Translations under genes and position numbers: made by a program
Assembly: GCA_964410105.1 (NCBI GenBank)
Contig: CAYPFY010000003.1
Location: 180,173-244,172 of the forward strand
Direction: 5' to 3'
From: CAYPFY01 sp964410105
GTDB lineage: Bacteria > Bacteroidota > Ignavibacteria > UBA10030 > SZUA-254
Length of the DNA: 64,000 bases
In this document: in pieces, positions 26,691 to 33,882 of the stretch
How positions within the stretch are numbered: the first letter of the stretch is position 1
How the letters are laid out: each line of letters begins with the position of its first letter
Notes under the pieces: model-generated
The model's input: only the letters and a program-made list of their open reading frames with translations
What the model was told of the DNA's origin: nothing
Database searches by the model: none

Positions 26691-28336
26691 CGCGCGACCA
26701 TTCTCACGGTTTTCAGGATGGAATTCCCGGGGTCAAGGTTTACGGAGTCCGGATTCGCCGGGAGCGTGAAGTGAAAGACCTGTTCCGCCGCAGAGTCGCT
26801 TACCGTCACGGGATACGTAGAGCCGCCGGCGTACGCCGCCACCGGAATCGTAAGCCGATAGAGCATCGTGCGGGAATTCTCCTGGCGGATAGTCAGATCG
26901 ACGTTGTAACCGGATGGCCGCTTCTCAGCATTCCACGAATAGGCAAGCGTCGGGCGGTCAGCCGAATCGCCCGAAGCATAGACCCACTGGTCGAAGAACC
27001 ATGAAAGGTTCCTGCCCCCCGCGGCATCCTGGCATGCGCGGACAAAATCTTCGGTCCGCGCCGTGCCGTACCTTAGTCGCGGGTTGTTGATATAACTCCG
27101 CATCGCCCCGAAGAACACGCTGTCACCCAGAAGCCCGCGCAACATGTGAAGGGCGATCGCCCCCTTGAAATAGACGCTGGGACCGAAGGAATCCCAGAAG
27201 GCGGTGTCGCTTCGCCCCACGACGGACTTGGCGTACGACCCCGGGGCAGCCGACATCATTCTCGCAATTCGCCTCCCGTAAGCCTCCTTCCCTTTCGTGC
27301 GCTCAAGGTAGAGCGCCTCGGCGAAGGTCGCAAATCCCTCGCTCAGCCATGTATGATGCCAGTCCGCCGGCGTGATCAGATCGCCCCACCATTGGTGGGC
27401 GGTTTCATGAAAAATCGTGGTTTCGTTTTTTCGATCTCCCGTGAGAAGCGTATTCTGTATGCTGCATATGGTCTGATTCTCCATCGTGAGATTGCCTTCG
27501 ACCTCCGCGTACCCGAATTTCTCGTCCGGAAAAGGGTATTCGCAGAATCCTTCGCCCAGGAATTTCAAAAAGCCGGCTGTGTTTTTGAAATCCTCCCTGG
27601 CCTTATCGACATCTTCCGGAAAAACATAGTATTCGATCTTTACCTCCCTGCCATCCTTCGTCCTGTAGGCGTCCCCGAACATTGTATAATTGGCGGCCGC
27701 GATCGAAACAAGGTATGTCGCAATCGGATGTCGTGTCTCCCAGCGGTAGGTTGCAAATCCATCCCGTCGATCTACCCCCGCGAGAACCCCGTTGGAGACG
27801 ACCGTAAGGGAGTCCGGGACTCTGATCTGCATGGAGACCGTAGCCTTGTCCGACGGCATATCCTTGCACGGCCACCAGCGCCGCGCGAACTGGGGTTCGC
27901 TGCTTGTCGCAATCCGCCCTGCGGGCGTGAAATAAACACCTCCGTCGTCGTATGCGCCGTTGAATCGGGAAATCGCGCGGTAATAGACCGTGAGTCGAAT
28001 GACGCTTCCCGGGACCGCCGAGGGGGCAAGAGCAACAACAAGTGTTCCCGGTTCATGCTGGTAAGCCAGGCTGCGGCCGCCATCGGTCACGGAATCTATG
28101 GTTATCGTCTCGCTCGACGCGCAGAGGACAAGCTCATTCATTTCTCTGAGTGCTTCCGCCTCCATGGCGACGCTGCCACGAAAACTCTTTTCCTTCAGAT
28201 CGAACGAGAGCGCAATGTCATAGTGGCGGACGTCGTAATTGTTCATCCGCGGGTCGTTCGTGTCTCCAGCGCGGGCCGCAAATATCGCGACACCGAGGAA
28301 TGCGAGGTATGAGGCAACCCGGCGGAATACCGTCAT
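26687..28336 (-). CDS. M1 family aminopeptidase, secreted
   Basis: The 549-residue protein has a signal peptide (residues 1-22) and an M1 metallopeptidase catalytic core. The zinc ligands are H310, H314 and E333 with catalytic E311 (HETAHQWWGD and LSEGFA). The N-terminal beta-sandwich (HYDIALSFDLKEKSFRGSV) comes before it. The GxMEN substrate-binding motif corresponds to the EGNLTMENQTIC stretch, 30 or so residues earlier. It would trim N-terminal residues of peptides in the periplasm or outside. It sits between 3HCDH-like genes with four-base overlaps on both sides, an unusual place for a peptidase. Confidence 0.92.
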   Translation of the reverse strand: MTVFRRVASYLAFLGVAIFAARAGDTNDPRMNNYDVRHYDIALSFDLKEKSFRGSVAMEAEALREMNELVLCASSETITIDSVTDGGRSLAYQHEPGTLVVALAPSAVPGSVIRLTVYYRAISRFNGAYDDGGVYFTPAGRIATSSEPQFARRWWPCKDMPSDKATVSMQIRVPDSLTVVSNGVLAGVDRRDGFATYRWETRHPIATYLVSIAAANYTMFGDAYRTKDGREVKIEYYVFPEDVDKAREDFKNTAGFLKFLGEGFCEYPFPDEKFGYAEVEGNLTMENQTICSIQNTLLTGDRKNETTIFHETAHQWWGDLITPADWHHTWLSEGFATFAEALYLERTKGKEAYGRRIARMMSAAPGSYAKSVVGRSDTAFWDSFGPSVYFKGAIALHMLRGLLGDSVFFGAMRSYINNPRLRYGTARTEDFVRACQDAAGGRNLSWFFDQWVYASGDSADRPTLAYSWNAEKRPSGYNVDLTIRQENSRTMLYRLTIPVAAYAGGSTYPVTVSDSAAEQVFHFTLPANPDSVNLDPGNSILKTVRMVAR

Positions 28337-29193
28337 CGGCCGTAAGGATAGAATCCCTGCCCGCTTTTCCGCCCGAGCTTTCCTGAGTCAACCATCCCCT
28401 GCTGGATGATGTGAGGGCGGTATCTCGGCTCGCCGAAGGTCTGCTCATAGATCGATTTCGTCACTGCCAGATTCACGTCGATGCCGATCAGGTCCATGAG
28501 CTCAAACGGACCCATGTGGAATCCCCCCTCCAGCCGGACGATACGATCGATTTCATCGTGCGCAGCGATCCCTTCACCGAGGATCCGCAGCGCCTCGCCA
28601 TAGAAGGGCCGGGCGATCCGGTTTACGATGAATCCCGGAGTATCCTTTGCAATGACCGGTTCCTTCCCCATCCTGCGGGATAAATCCAGGGCGGCATCCA
28701 CTGCCGCGTCTGAAGATTTGATGCCGCGAATGATTTCGACAAGCCTCATCCGTCCGGGGGGATTGAAAAAATGCATCCCGACAAAAAGCCCAGGGCGGGA
28801 AAGACGTGATGCGAGCGATGTGATTGAAAGGGAGGAGGTGTTCGTCGCGATGACCGTCTCCGGAGAACAGAGAGGTTCAAGCTTGAGGTAAATCCCGCGC
28901 TTGACCGAAAGGTCTTCGCTGGCAGATTCGATGACGAATCCACAGCGGGAGAGCTGATCCAACGACGCCGAGGCCCGGATCCTGCCGGCGGCCTCCGACG
29001 CCCGTTCGGAGCTCAGAATCTTTCGATCGACGCGTTTGGCGAAATCTGCCGAGATGCGCTCCCGGGCTTTCGAGAGGACTTCCTCGGAGACATCATGCAG
29101 GATAACCTCAAATCCTCCCTCGGCCGCCAGCGCCGCGATCCCAGCCCCCATCGTGCCGGCACCGACAACCCCGATCGTCTCGCGACCCGTCAT
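28333..29193 (-). CDS. 3-hydroxyacyl-CoA dehydrogenase (PaaH/Hbd type)
   Basis: The 286-residue enzyme oxidises 3-hydroxyacyl-CoA to 3-oxoacyl-CoA with NAD. The N-terminal Rossmann motif is intact (GVVGAGTMGAGIA, residues 8-20). The catalytic histidine lies in the FVGMHFFNPPGRMRLVEII motif and the partner asparagine in the following NTSSL/TPGFIVNR region. The C-terminal domain contains EGGFHMGPFELMDLIGID, the substrate-side helix. The length fits Hbd and PaaH. It overlaps the PaaA-like gene and the M1 peptidase gene by four bases each, so it is in one transcript with them. Confidence 0.92.
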   Translation of the reverse strand: MTGRETIGVVGAGTMGAGIAALAAEGGFEVILHDVSEEVLSKARERISADFAKRVDRKILSSERASEAAGRIRASASLDQLSRCGFVIESASEDLSVKRGIYLKLEPLCSPETVIATNTSSLSITSLASRLSRPGLFVGMHFFNPPGRMRLVEIIRGIKSSDAAVDAALDLSRRMGKEPVIAKDTPGFIVNRIARPFYGEALRILGEGIAAHDEIDRIVRLEGGFHMGPFELMDLIGIDVNLAVTKSIYEQTFGEPRYRPHIIQQGMVDSGKLGRKSGQGFYPYGR

Positions 29194-30032
29194 CCGGGGA
29201 TGACGGAGTCTTCAGGTACTTTCTGCCAGTCGGGGGTCCATACCGGGATGACGAGTCCCCACGATTCCGCCTTGTCGCGGACTTCTTTTGCAAAAGTCCT
29301 CCTGACGTCGTCGTTATCCCGGCGCTTGATCCCGAGCTCGCAGTACCGCTTGTTTTTCTTGGATCCGGGCCGGCCGAAGATCGCCATCACGCGCGGCCAC
29401 CACCGGTCCAGCGCGGCCTGGATCTCCGGCTTCGTCTTCGGGTCGAGCGCCAGTCTTTTCACCCAGTAATCGCCGTGAGCTATATGGGTGAGCTCTTCTT
29501 TGAAGATGCGGTCGATTTCCCTTCGCCACGGCCCGAAACTGCTTGTCTTCACATCCTCGAGCTGGTGTCCCGCGCCCCGATCCATGAGAAAATTGAACAT
29601 GACGAAATCGGCCCATGTATCGATCGGATAATAAAAGATGTTGACCCTTTTGTCGCTTGCCGCACGCTTGCTCCCGAGATCCAGATTGTCTTCGACCCGG
29701 AATGCGAAGTCCATCTTTTCCACCCAATCGTCCACCCCGAATTTGGCGTCCTCCAGGAGCCTGTACATCGCCCTTCCGTGGCGCACTTCGTCCCGCACGA
29801 TGTTCGAAACGATCAACATCTCCTCCGTCGTGGGCGCCTTCATTATCCAGGGGACATATCCGAACCCGCCGGCGAGCTCGGAGTCCGCCTGCTGAAGCAT
29901 CAGGTTCGTGAGGTGCTCGTAATACTCATCGCTCATTTCATCGACCGTTTCGATCGATTCATGTTTGGCGAGCTTTGCCGACATGAGTTTGAGGCGCTCG
30001 GCATCGGTCAGTTTTGACGGGTTCGTGGGCAT
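29190..30032 (-). CDS. PaaA-like diiron oxygenase component
   Basis: The 280-residue protein resembles PaaA, the catalytic subunit of phenylacetyl-CoA 1,2-epoxidase, a ferritin-like diiron enzyme. The likely iron ligands are E52 (QQADSELAGG), E82 with H85 (VRDEVRHGRAM) and E179/E180 with H183 (FKEELTHIAHGDYW). Conserved signature stretches (RAASDKRVNIFYYPIDTW, FLMDRGAGHQLED, IFGRPGS) are intact. PaaA normally works with PaaB, PaaC, PaaD and PaaE; none of these is in the window. A promoter lies 43 bases upstream and the gene starts an operon with a hydroxyacyl-CoA dehydrogenase. Confidence 0.85.
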   Translation of the reverse strand: MPTNPSKLTDAERLKLMSAKLAKHESIETVDEMSDEYYEHLTNLMLQQADSELAGGFGYVPWIMKAPTTEEMLIVSNIVRDEVRHGRAMYRLLEDAKFGVDDWVEKMDFAFRVEDNLDLGSKRAASDKRVNIFYYPIDTWADFVMFNFLMDRGAGHQLEDVKTSSFGPWRREIDRIFKEELTHIAHGDYWVKRLALDPKTKPEIQAALDRWWPRVMAIFGRPGSKKNKRYCELGIKRRDNDDVRRTFAKEVRDKAESWGLVIPVWTPDWQKVPEDSVIPG

Positions 30033-30074
30033 AGGGGTTATCCGTTTTATTGTTGGGTGAAGCGCTGCTTCAAA

Positions 30075-30103
30075 AAATTACTCAAAAAATGGCTCAAAAT
30101 CAA
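30075..30103 (-). promoter_or_regulatory. Promoter for the PaaA-like operon
   Basis: On the minus strand TTGATT (30098-30103) and TAATTT (30075-30080) are 17 bases apart, with initiation expected near 30068, about 36 bases before the ATG at 30032. The neighbouring AT-rich repeat may shift the choice slightly. Confidence 0.55.
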
Positions 30104-30105
30104 TG

Positions 30106-30891
30106 TCATCGCCCGGTGAATGCGGCAGGGCGCTTCTCGATGAAGGCTTTGAGCCCCTCGCGGTGATCCTCGGTTTGCGAAGCGATCTGCTGAATCAATG
30201 CCTCATAGTCGAGGATGGTGTCCAGATCCGAAGAAAGCGCCTTATTGAGAGTGCGCTTGATGAGGCCGATGGATTTCGTCGGCCCCTGAGCGAGCCTTCG
30301 AGCGAGCGCCGTTGTTTCTTCGACGAGATTCTCCGGCTTGACGACGGCGTTCGCCAGACCTACGCGCTCGGCTTCTTCCGCCGATATATCCCTTCCCGTC
30401 GCCGCATAATCGAATGCCCGCGCCATTCCCACAAGGCGCGGGAGGAACCAGTGGGATCCTGTGTCGGGGATAAGCCCGATGCGGATGAAGATCTCAATCA
30501 ATTTCGCGGAAGAGGACATGATGCGCATGTCGCAGGCGAGGGCGAGGCTGCATCCCGCGCCCGCCGCCACCCCGTTGATCATTCCGATGATCGGTTTTTC
30601 CATCGAGCGGATTTTCCGGATCATCGGATTATAGTTCTTTTCAAGCGAGGCCTTCAGCGAGCGGTTCGATCCCGCATGTTCCTTCAAGTCCTGGCCGGAA
30701 CAAAACGCCTTTTCGCCTGCGCCCCGGATAACGACGCAGCGAATGGCGGGATCCTTCTCACTTTCCCTCAACGCCTCATTCAGGTCTTTCTTCATCTGCT
30801 CGTTGAAGGCGTTATACACCTCCGGACGGTTAAGGGTGAGCGTGCAGACGTTTTCCTTGACATCAAAAAGCACAGTCTGAAAGGTCGGCAT
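30106..30891 (-). CDS. Enoyl-CoA hydratase/isomerase (PaaG-like)
   Basis: The 261-residue crotonase-fold protein has the oxyanion-hole loop (GAGEKAFCSGQDLKEHAG, near residue 55) and the second active-site segment (MINGVAAGAGCSLALACDMRI). The crotonase family adds water to or shifts double bonds in 2-enoyl-CoA. Catalytic carboxylates are not clear from the sequence, since the second position (FIRIGLIPDTGSHWFLPRLVG) has the D found in PaaG-type ring isomerases. With the neighbouring dehydrogenase, thiolase and PaaA-like gene it fits a beta-oxidation or phenylacetate-type set. It has a 75-base gap to the SDR gene upstream. Confidence 0.88.
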   Translation of the reverse strand: MPTFQTVLFDVKENVCTLTLNRPEVYNAFNEQMKKDLNEALRESEKDPAIRCVVIRGAGEKAFCSGQDLKEHAGSNRSLKASLEKNYNPMIRKIRSMEKPIIGMINGVAAGAGCSLALACDMRIMSSSAKLIEIFIRIGLIPDTGSHWFLPRLVGMARAFDYAATGRDISAEEAERVGLANAVVKPENLVEETTALARRLAQGPTKSIGLIKRTLNKALSSDLDTILDYEALIQQIASQTEDHREGLKAFIEKRPAAFTGR

Positions 30892-30966
30892 GGGATGAAT
30901 TCCTCAAAAAGTTTTCATATGACTGTTCCCTGTGCGCGAAGGGGGGCGGCCCTCAAGGGCGACAAT

Positions 30967-31761
30967 TCAGTGTATTCCCCTTGCAAGGCCCCCGTCGACG
31001 AGCAGGTTTGCCCCGTTCACATAACTCGCCTGCTCCGAGGCCAGGAAGGCGATGACGGCCCCGATCTCATCCGGCCTGCCGAATCTCCCCGCAGGAATTT
31101 CCTTCACGGCGTCAGCCATGTACTTCTCGGCCGATACCCTTTTCGTCTTCGACCGCGCGGCCATGAGCTCTTCCTGGCGCTGCGTCAGTATCAAACCCGG
31201 AAGGATCGTGTTAAATGTAATGTTTTTGGTTGCATACCTGTTCGACAGTACTCTCGTGAGCCCGAGAAGCCCCGGGCGGGCCACCGAGGAAATGAGAAGA
31301 TCGGTGATGGGTTGCTTCGCCGTGATGGAGGTTATGGTGATGACTCTTCCCCACCGCTGGGCTATCATAAAAGGAAGAGCGCCCCGGATGAGTCTCACGG
31401 CGCTCATCAGAATCGACTCGAGGCCGTTTTTCCAATCCGACTCAGGCATGGAGAGGATGTCTCCGGTCGGCGGGCCCCCTACGTTATTGACGAGGACGTG
31501 TAAGGTCCCGAACTTTCGACGCACGTCGGCCAGAAGGCCGGCGATCGCCTGCGCCCGGGAAACGTCCGCGACGAAGGGGGTCACATGCGCCCCGCCGCTT
31601 TCCTCCCGGATTTCCCGCGCGGCACGCTCTATCGAGGCCCTTTTCCTCGAGCAGATGATCACCGTCGCACCCTCGCGGGCAAGAGCGCCAGCGGCGGCTT
31701 TTCCCAGACCCTGGCTCGCAGCCGTGACGAGGGCGATCTTGTTGTGAAGCTTAAGGTCCAT
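30967..31761 (-). CDS. SDR family oxidoreductase
   Basis: The 264-residue protein is a classical short-chain dehydrogenase: the TAASQGLGKAAAGAL cofactor loop near residues 14-28, an NNVGGP segment near 91, a catalytic serine in ITSITAKQP, and a C-terminal NLLVDGGLARGIH ending typical of FabG-like enzymes. The usual YxxxK is replaced by a region with SVARPGLLGLTR, so the tyrosine of the catalytic triad is not visible at the normal place; the protein may be a divergent 3-oxoacyl reductase. Four similar features are common in SDRs that act on CoA or ACP thioesters. The start ATG 31761 follows a decayed T9SS-domain fragment. Confidence 0.85.
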   Translation of the reverse strand: MDLKLHNKIALVTAASQGLGKAAAGALAREGATVIICSRKRASIERAAREIREESGGAHVTPFVADVSRAQAIAGLLADVRRKFGTLHVLVNNVGGPPTGDILSMPESDWKNGLESILMSAVRLIRGALPFMIAQRWGRVITITSITAKQPITDLLISSVARPGLLGLTRVLSNRYATKNITFNTILPGLILTQRQEELMAARSKTKRVSAEKYMADAVKEIPAGRFGRPDEIGAVIAFLASEQASYVNGANLLVDGGLARGIH

Positions 31762-31769
31762 CCTTCGAC

Positions 31770-31991
31770 CTACCGAAGCAAGATTGATTTCCGGTTAATC
31801 TGAAAGCCCGCGGCCCTGAGCCGGCACACATGAATGCCGTCCGGCTGATCCGACGCATCCCGGCCGACGGCGTAGTCGCCGGGAGGTTTCTCGCCCCGGA
31901 AGAGCGATGCCACCTCCCGTCCAGGGAGATCGGAAATCGCGAGTGAGACGAACTTTCGCGTCGGAACCCGGAAAGCCTCCTCAAAGAAGGG
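31770..31991 (-). pseudogene. Remnant of a T9SS type A sorting domain
   Basis: In one minus-strand frame, which ends at TAG 31770-31772, 74 codons read as the C-terminal sorting signal of a type IX secreted protein: a FVSLAISDLPGREVASLF strand pair, a KPPGDYAV turn, a PDGIHVCRLRA strand and a final KSILLR. This corresponds step by step to the end of the giant protein at 39460-44490 (FVTLKVYNILGQEIAIL, then SGVYFYRLE and KKMILLK). There is no start codon or upstream passenger; the frame runs into the end of the dinB-like gene in a different phase. It looks like the tail of a lost gene. Confidence 0.7.
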
Positions 31992-31998
31992 AGATGCA

Positions 31999-32499
31999 TC
32001 AGGCCTGGCGCTCGCGCAGGAAGACGATCAGGTCGGTGGCCACGGGCTTGACCCCCAGCTGGCGCAGCATGGTCACGACCTGCCCACGGTGATAGGAGGA
32101 GTGGTTCACCAGATGCTGCATGAGCCCGGAGAGGACCTGGCGAAATTCATTTCCCTTCAGATCTTTGTAGGTGATGACGCGCGCTGCATCTTCGTCGGAT
32201 TTCAACATGTGGCAGAAGCCGAGGACCTCCATCGCGATCATATTCCACCGGTTCTGTAGCGAGTCGAAGGTCGGGGTCTCCTCCGGTCTGCGCATGCTGG
32301 TGACGGGCTCTCCCCGCCACCGTTTGTACCATAATTCCTCGGCTCCCATGATATGCACCAGCGTATCTCTCACCCCGCCGTGACTCGAGCCGAGGTTTTT
32401 TGTAAAATCCTCAGGAGACAGACCTTCGACAACCCCAAGGATCCTGTCTTTCGCCCAATAGTTGTATTCGAAGAGTCTCCGGAGATCATCGACGCCCAT
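31999..32499 (-). CDS. DinB family protein
   Basis: The 166-residue protein is a four-helix bundle of the DinB/YfiT-like superfamily. Three conserved histidines that bind a metal ion in the family are visible: one in VRDTLVHIMGAEELWYKRW and two in LVNHSSYHRGQVVTMLRQLG. Members include thiol transferases such as bacillithiol transferases and uncharacterised damage-inducible proteins; the substrate is not known. The ATG at 32499 has GAGGGA seven bases upstream and is preferred to a GTG at 32514. It is separated from the upstream M24 peptidase gene by a GC-rich palindromic element. Confidence 0.83.
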   Translation of the reverse strand: MGVDDLRRLFEYNYWAKDRILGVVEGLSPEDFTKNLGSSHGGVRDTLVHIMGAEELWYKRWRGEPVTSMRRPEETPTFDSLQNRWNMIAMEVLGFCHMLKSDEDAARVITYKDLKGNEFRQVLSGLMQHLVNHSSYHRGQVVTMLRQLGVKPVATDLIVFLRERQA

Positions 32500-32535
32500 C
32501 GTTTCGTCCCTCACATGTCGAAGTTTCTACTCAAT

Positions 32536-32594
32536 TTCCACTGCGTGCCCCGCGGGGCGAGCGAAGCGTCGCCCGGCCCGGCGAGCACGCTGGG
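32536..32594. repeat. GC-rich REP-like palindromic element
   Basis: Just downstream of the M24 gene a compact element folds on paper into a branched structure: an outer stem GCGTGC (32543-32548) with GCACGC (32585-32590), an inner palindrome CCCCGCGGGG, and a stem GGGCGA with TCGCCC around GCGAAGCG. It has no T run, so it is not a classical terminator. I saw no second copy in the window, so calling it a repeat is provisional. Confidence 0.45.
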
Positions 32595-32595
32595 G

Positions 32596-33849
32596 TCAGA
32601 ACATTTTCTCAAAGCTTTCCGCCTGCGGCAGAAGAAGTTTGGAACCCCCCTCGGTGATAAGGAGCTCGTCTTCGAGGCGGATGCCAAATTCGCCCGGAAT
32701 ATAGACCCCCGGCTCGTTACTGAACATGTTTCCCGCCACGACCGAGCGCTTGTTTCCCGGGACAAGGTAATACCACTCATGGCCATCCATCCCGATGCCA
32801 TGGCCGAGACGGTGGGTGAAGTAGGAGTAATTCGGTCCATATCCCGCGGAAACGATTATCGTGCGGGCAGCTGCGTCAATCGCTTCGGCCGCCACACCCG
32901 GTTTTGCCGCCGCCAGCGCCGCCGATTGCGCCCGCCGCACGACATCGAAAACGCTGAGCATTTTATCGGTCGGCTTTCCGAACACGGTCGTCCTGGTGAC
33001 ATCGGACGCGTACCCTTCCACGGAGCACCCGCCGTCGATGAGCACGACGTCGTTCTCGCGCAGCGTGTGCTGCTTCTCGATTCCGTGCGGATATGCCGAC
33101 GCCTGACCGAAGAGAACAAGCGCACCGCCTCCGACGCCGTAGTCGGCGAACTGCCTCGAAATGATGGTCGCAAACTCCCTCTCCGTCATCCCCTCCTTCA
33201 GCTTCGGCACGGCCGCTTGGTAGACCTCGGCCGTGATGTCGTCGGCGATCTGCATGAGCTCGATCTCGTGTGCGGACTTGACGCTCCTGCATCCGGCCGT
33301 CACAACAGTCCCGCTCACAAGCTCGACGCCGGGGCATGCCGACGAGATACCCGAGGTGACGAAATAACGCGTCGTCTCCTCGATCCCCAGGGCGCCGGAG
33401 ATGATGTTGTGCTCGCTCAGAATGGTCCTGACGGCGATGTACGGGTTCTCATGTTCCTGCCACACGAAGAGCTTCGCGTTGCCGATTTGCTCGCGCGCCC
33501 TCGATTCCTCGAATTTTGGCGCAATGTAGGCGGGCTCGCCCTTTTGCGGGAGAATCATGGCGAAAAGCCTCTCGCTTCGCCCCCACCCGACCCCCGTGAA
33601 ATAGCTCAGACTGATTCCCCCCTCGAAGAACAACGCATCGACGTTCTGACGGCCCATGATCTCCCTCGCTGTGTCGATGCGACGAATTCGCTCTTCGGCT
33701 GTCACCGGCTTTATCCGGCTGCGGATTTTTTCGACCTTCGGGTCCCGCGTTCCTCCCGTCTGGGTGCCGGCCGCCTGAGGCGCTGCCGCCGCAAGCGCAC
33801 CTCCGGCCGCCGCGGTCGCCGTCGTCATGAGAAAATCTCTTCTATGCAT
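32596..33849 (-). CDS. M24 family metallopeptidase with Tat signal
   Basis: The 417-residue protein begins with a twin-arginine signal (RRDFLMTTATAAAGGALAAA), so it should be folded and then exported by the Tat pathway. The catalytic pita-bread domain (residues 195-410) carries the dimetal ligands of M24 peptidases: D in VVLIDGGCS, D in SDVTRT, H in HRLGHGIG, E in NEPGVY and E in RLEDE. It is closest in form to Xaa-Pro dipeptidases or creatinase-like enzymes; a creatinase-like N-terminal domain is present at residues 50-190. It is 33 bases downstream of mutS on the same strand. Confidence 0.9.
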   Translation of the reverse strand: MHRRDFLMTTATAAAGGALAAAAPQAAGTQTGGTRDPKVEKIRSRIKPVTAEERIRRIDTAREIMGRQNVDALFFEGGISLSYFTGVGWGRSERLFAMILPQKGEPAYIAPKFEESRAREQIGNAKLFVWQEHENPYIAVRTILSEHNIISGALGIEETTRYFVTSGISSACPGVELVSGTVVTAGCRSVKSAHEIELMQIADDITAEVYQAAVPKLKEGMTEREFATIISRQFADYGVGGGALVLFGQASAYPHGIEKQHTLRENDVVLIDGGCSVEGYASDVTRTTVFGKPTDKMLSVFDVVRRAQSAALAAAKPGVAAEAIDAAARTIIVSAGYGPNYSYFTHRLGHGIGMDGHEWYYLVPGNKRSVVAGNMFSNEPGVYIPGEFGIRLEDELLITEGGSKLLLPQAESFEKMF

Positions 33850-33882
33850 GATCCTCCGGGGGATTGATGTTCTTTCGCTGGA

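Noticed and set aside
31751..31999. 82-codon minus-strand frame overlapping the T9SS remnant
   Set aside because: Its ATG overlaps the dinB-like stop, but the protein is basic and low in complexity, while the neighbouring frame clearly matches a T9SS sorting domain.
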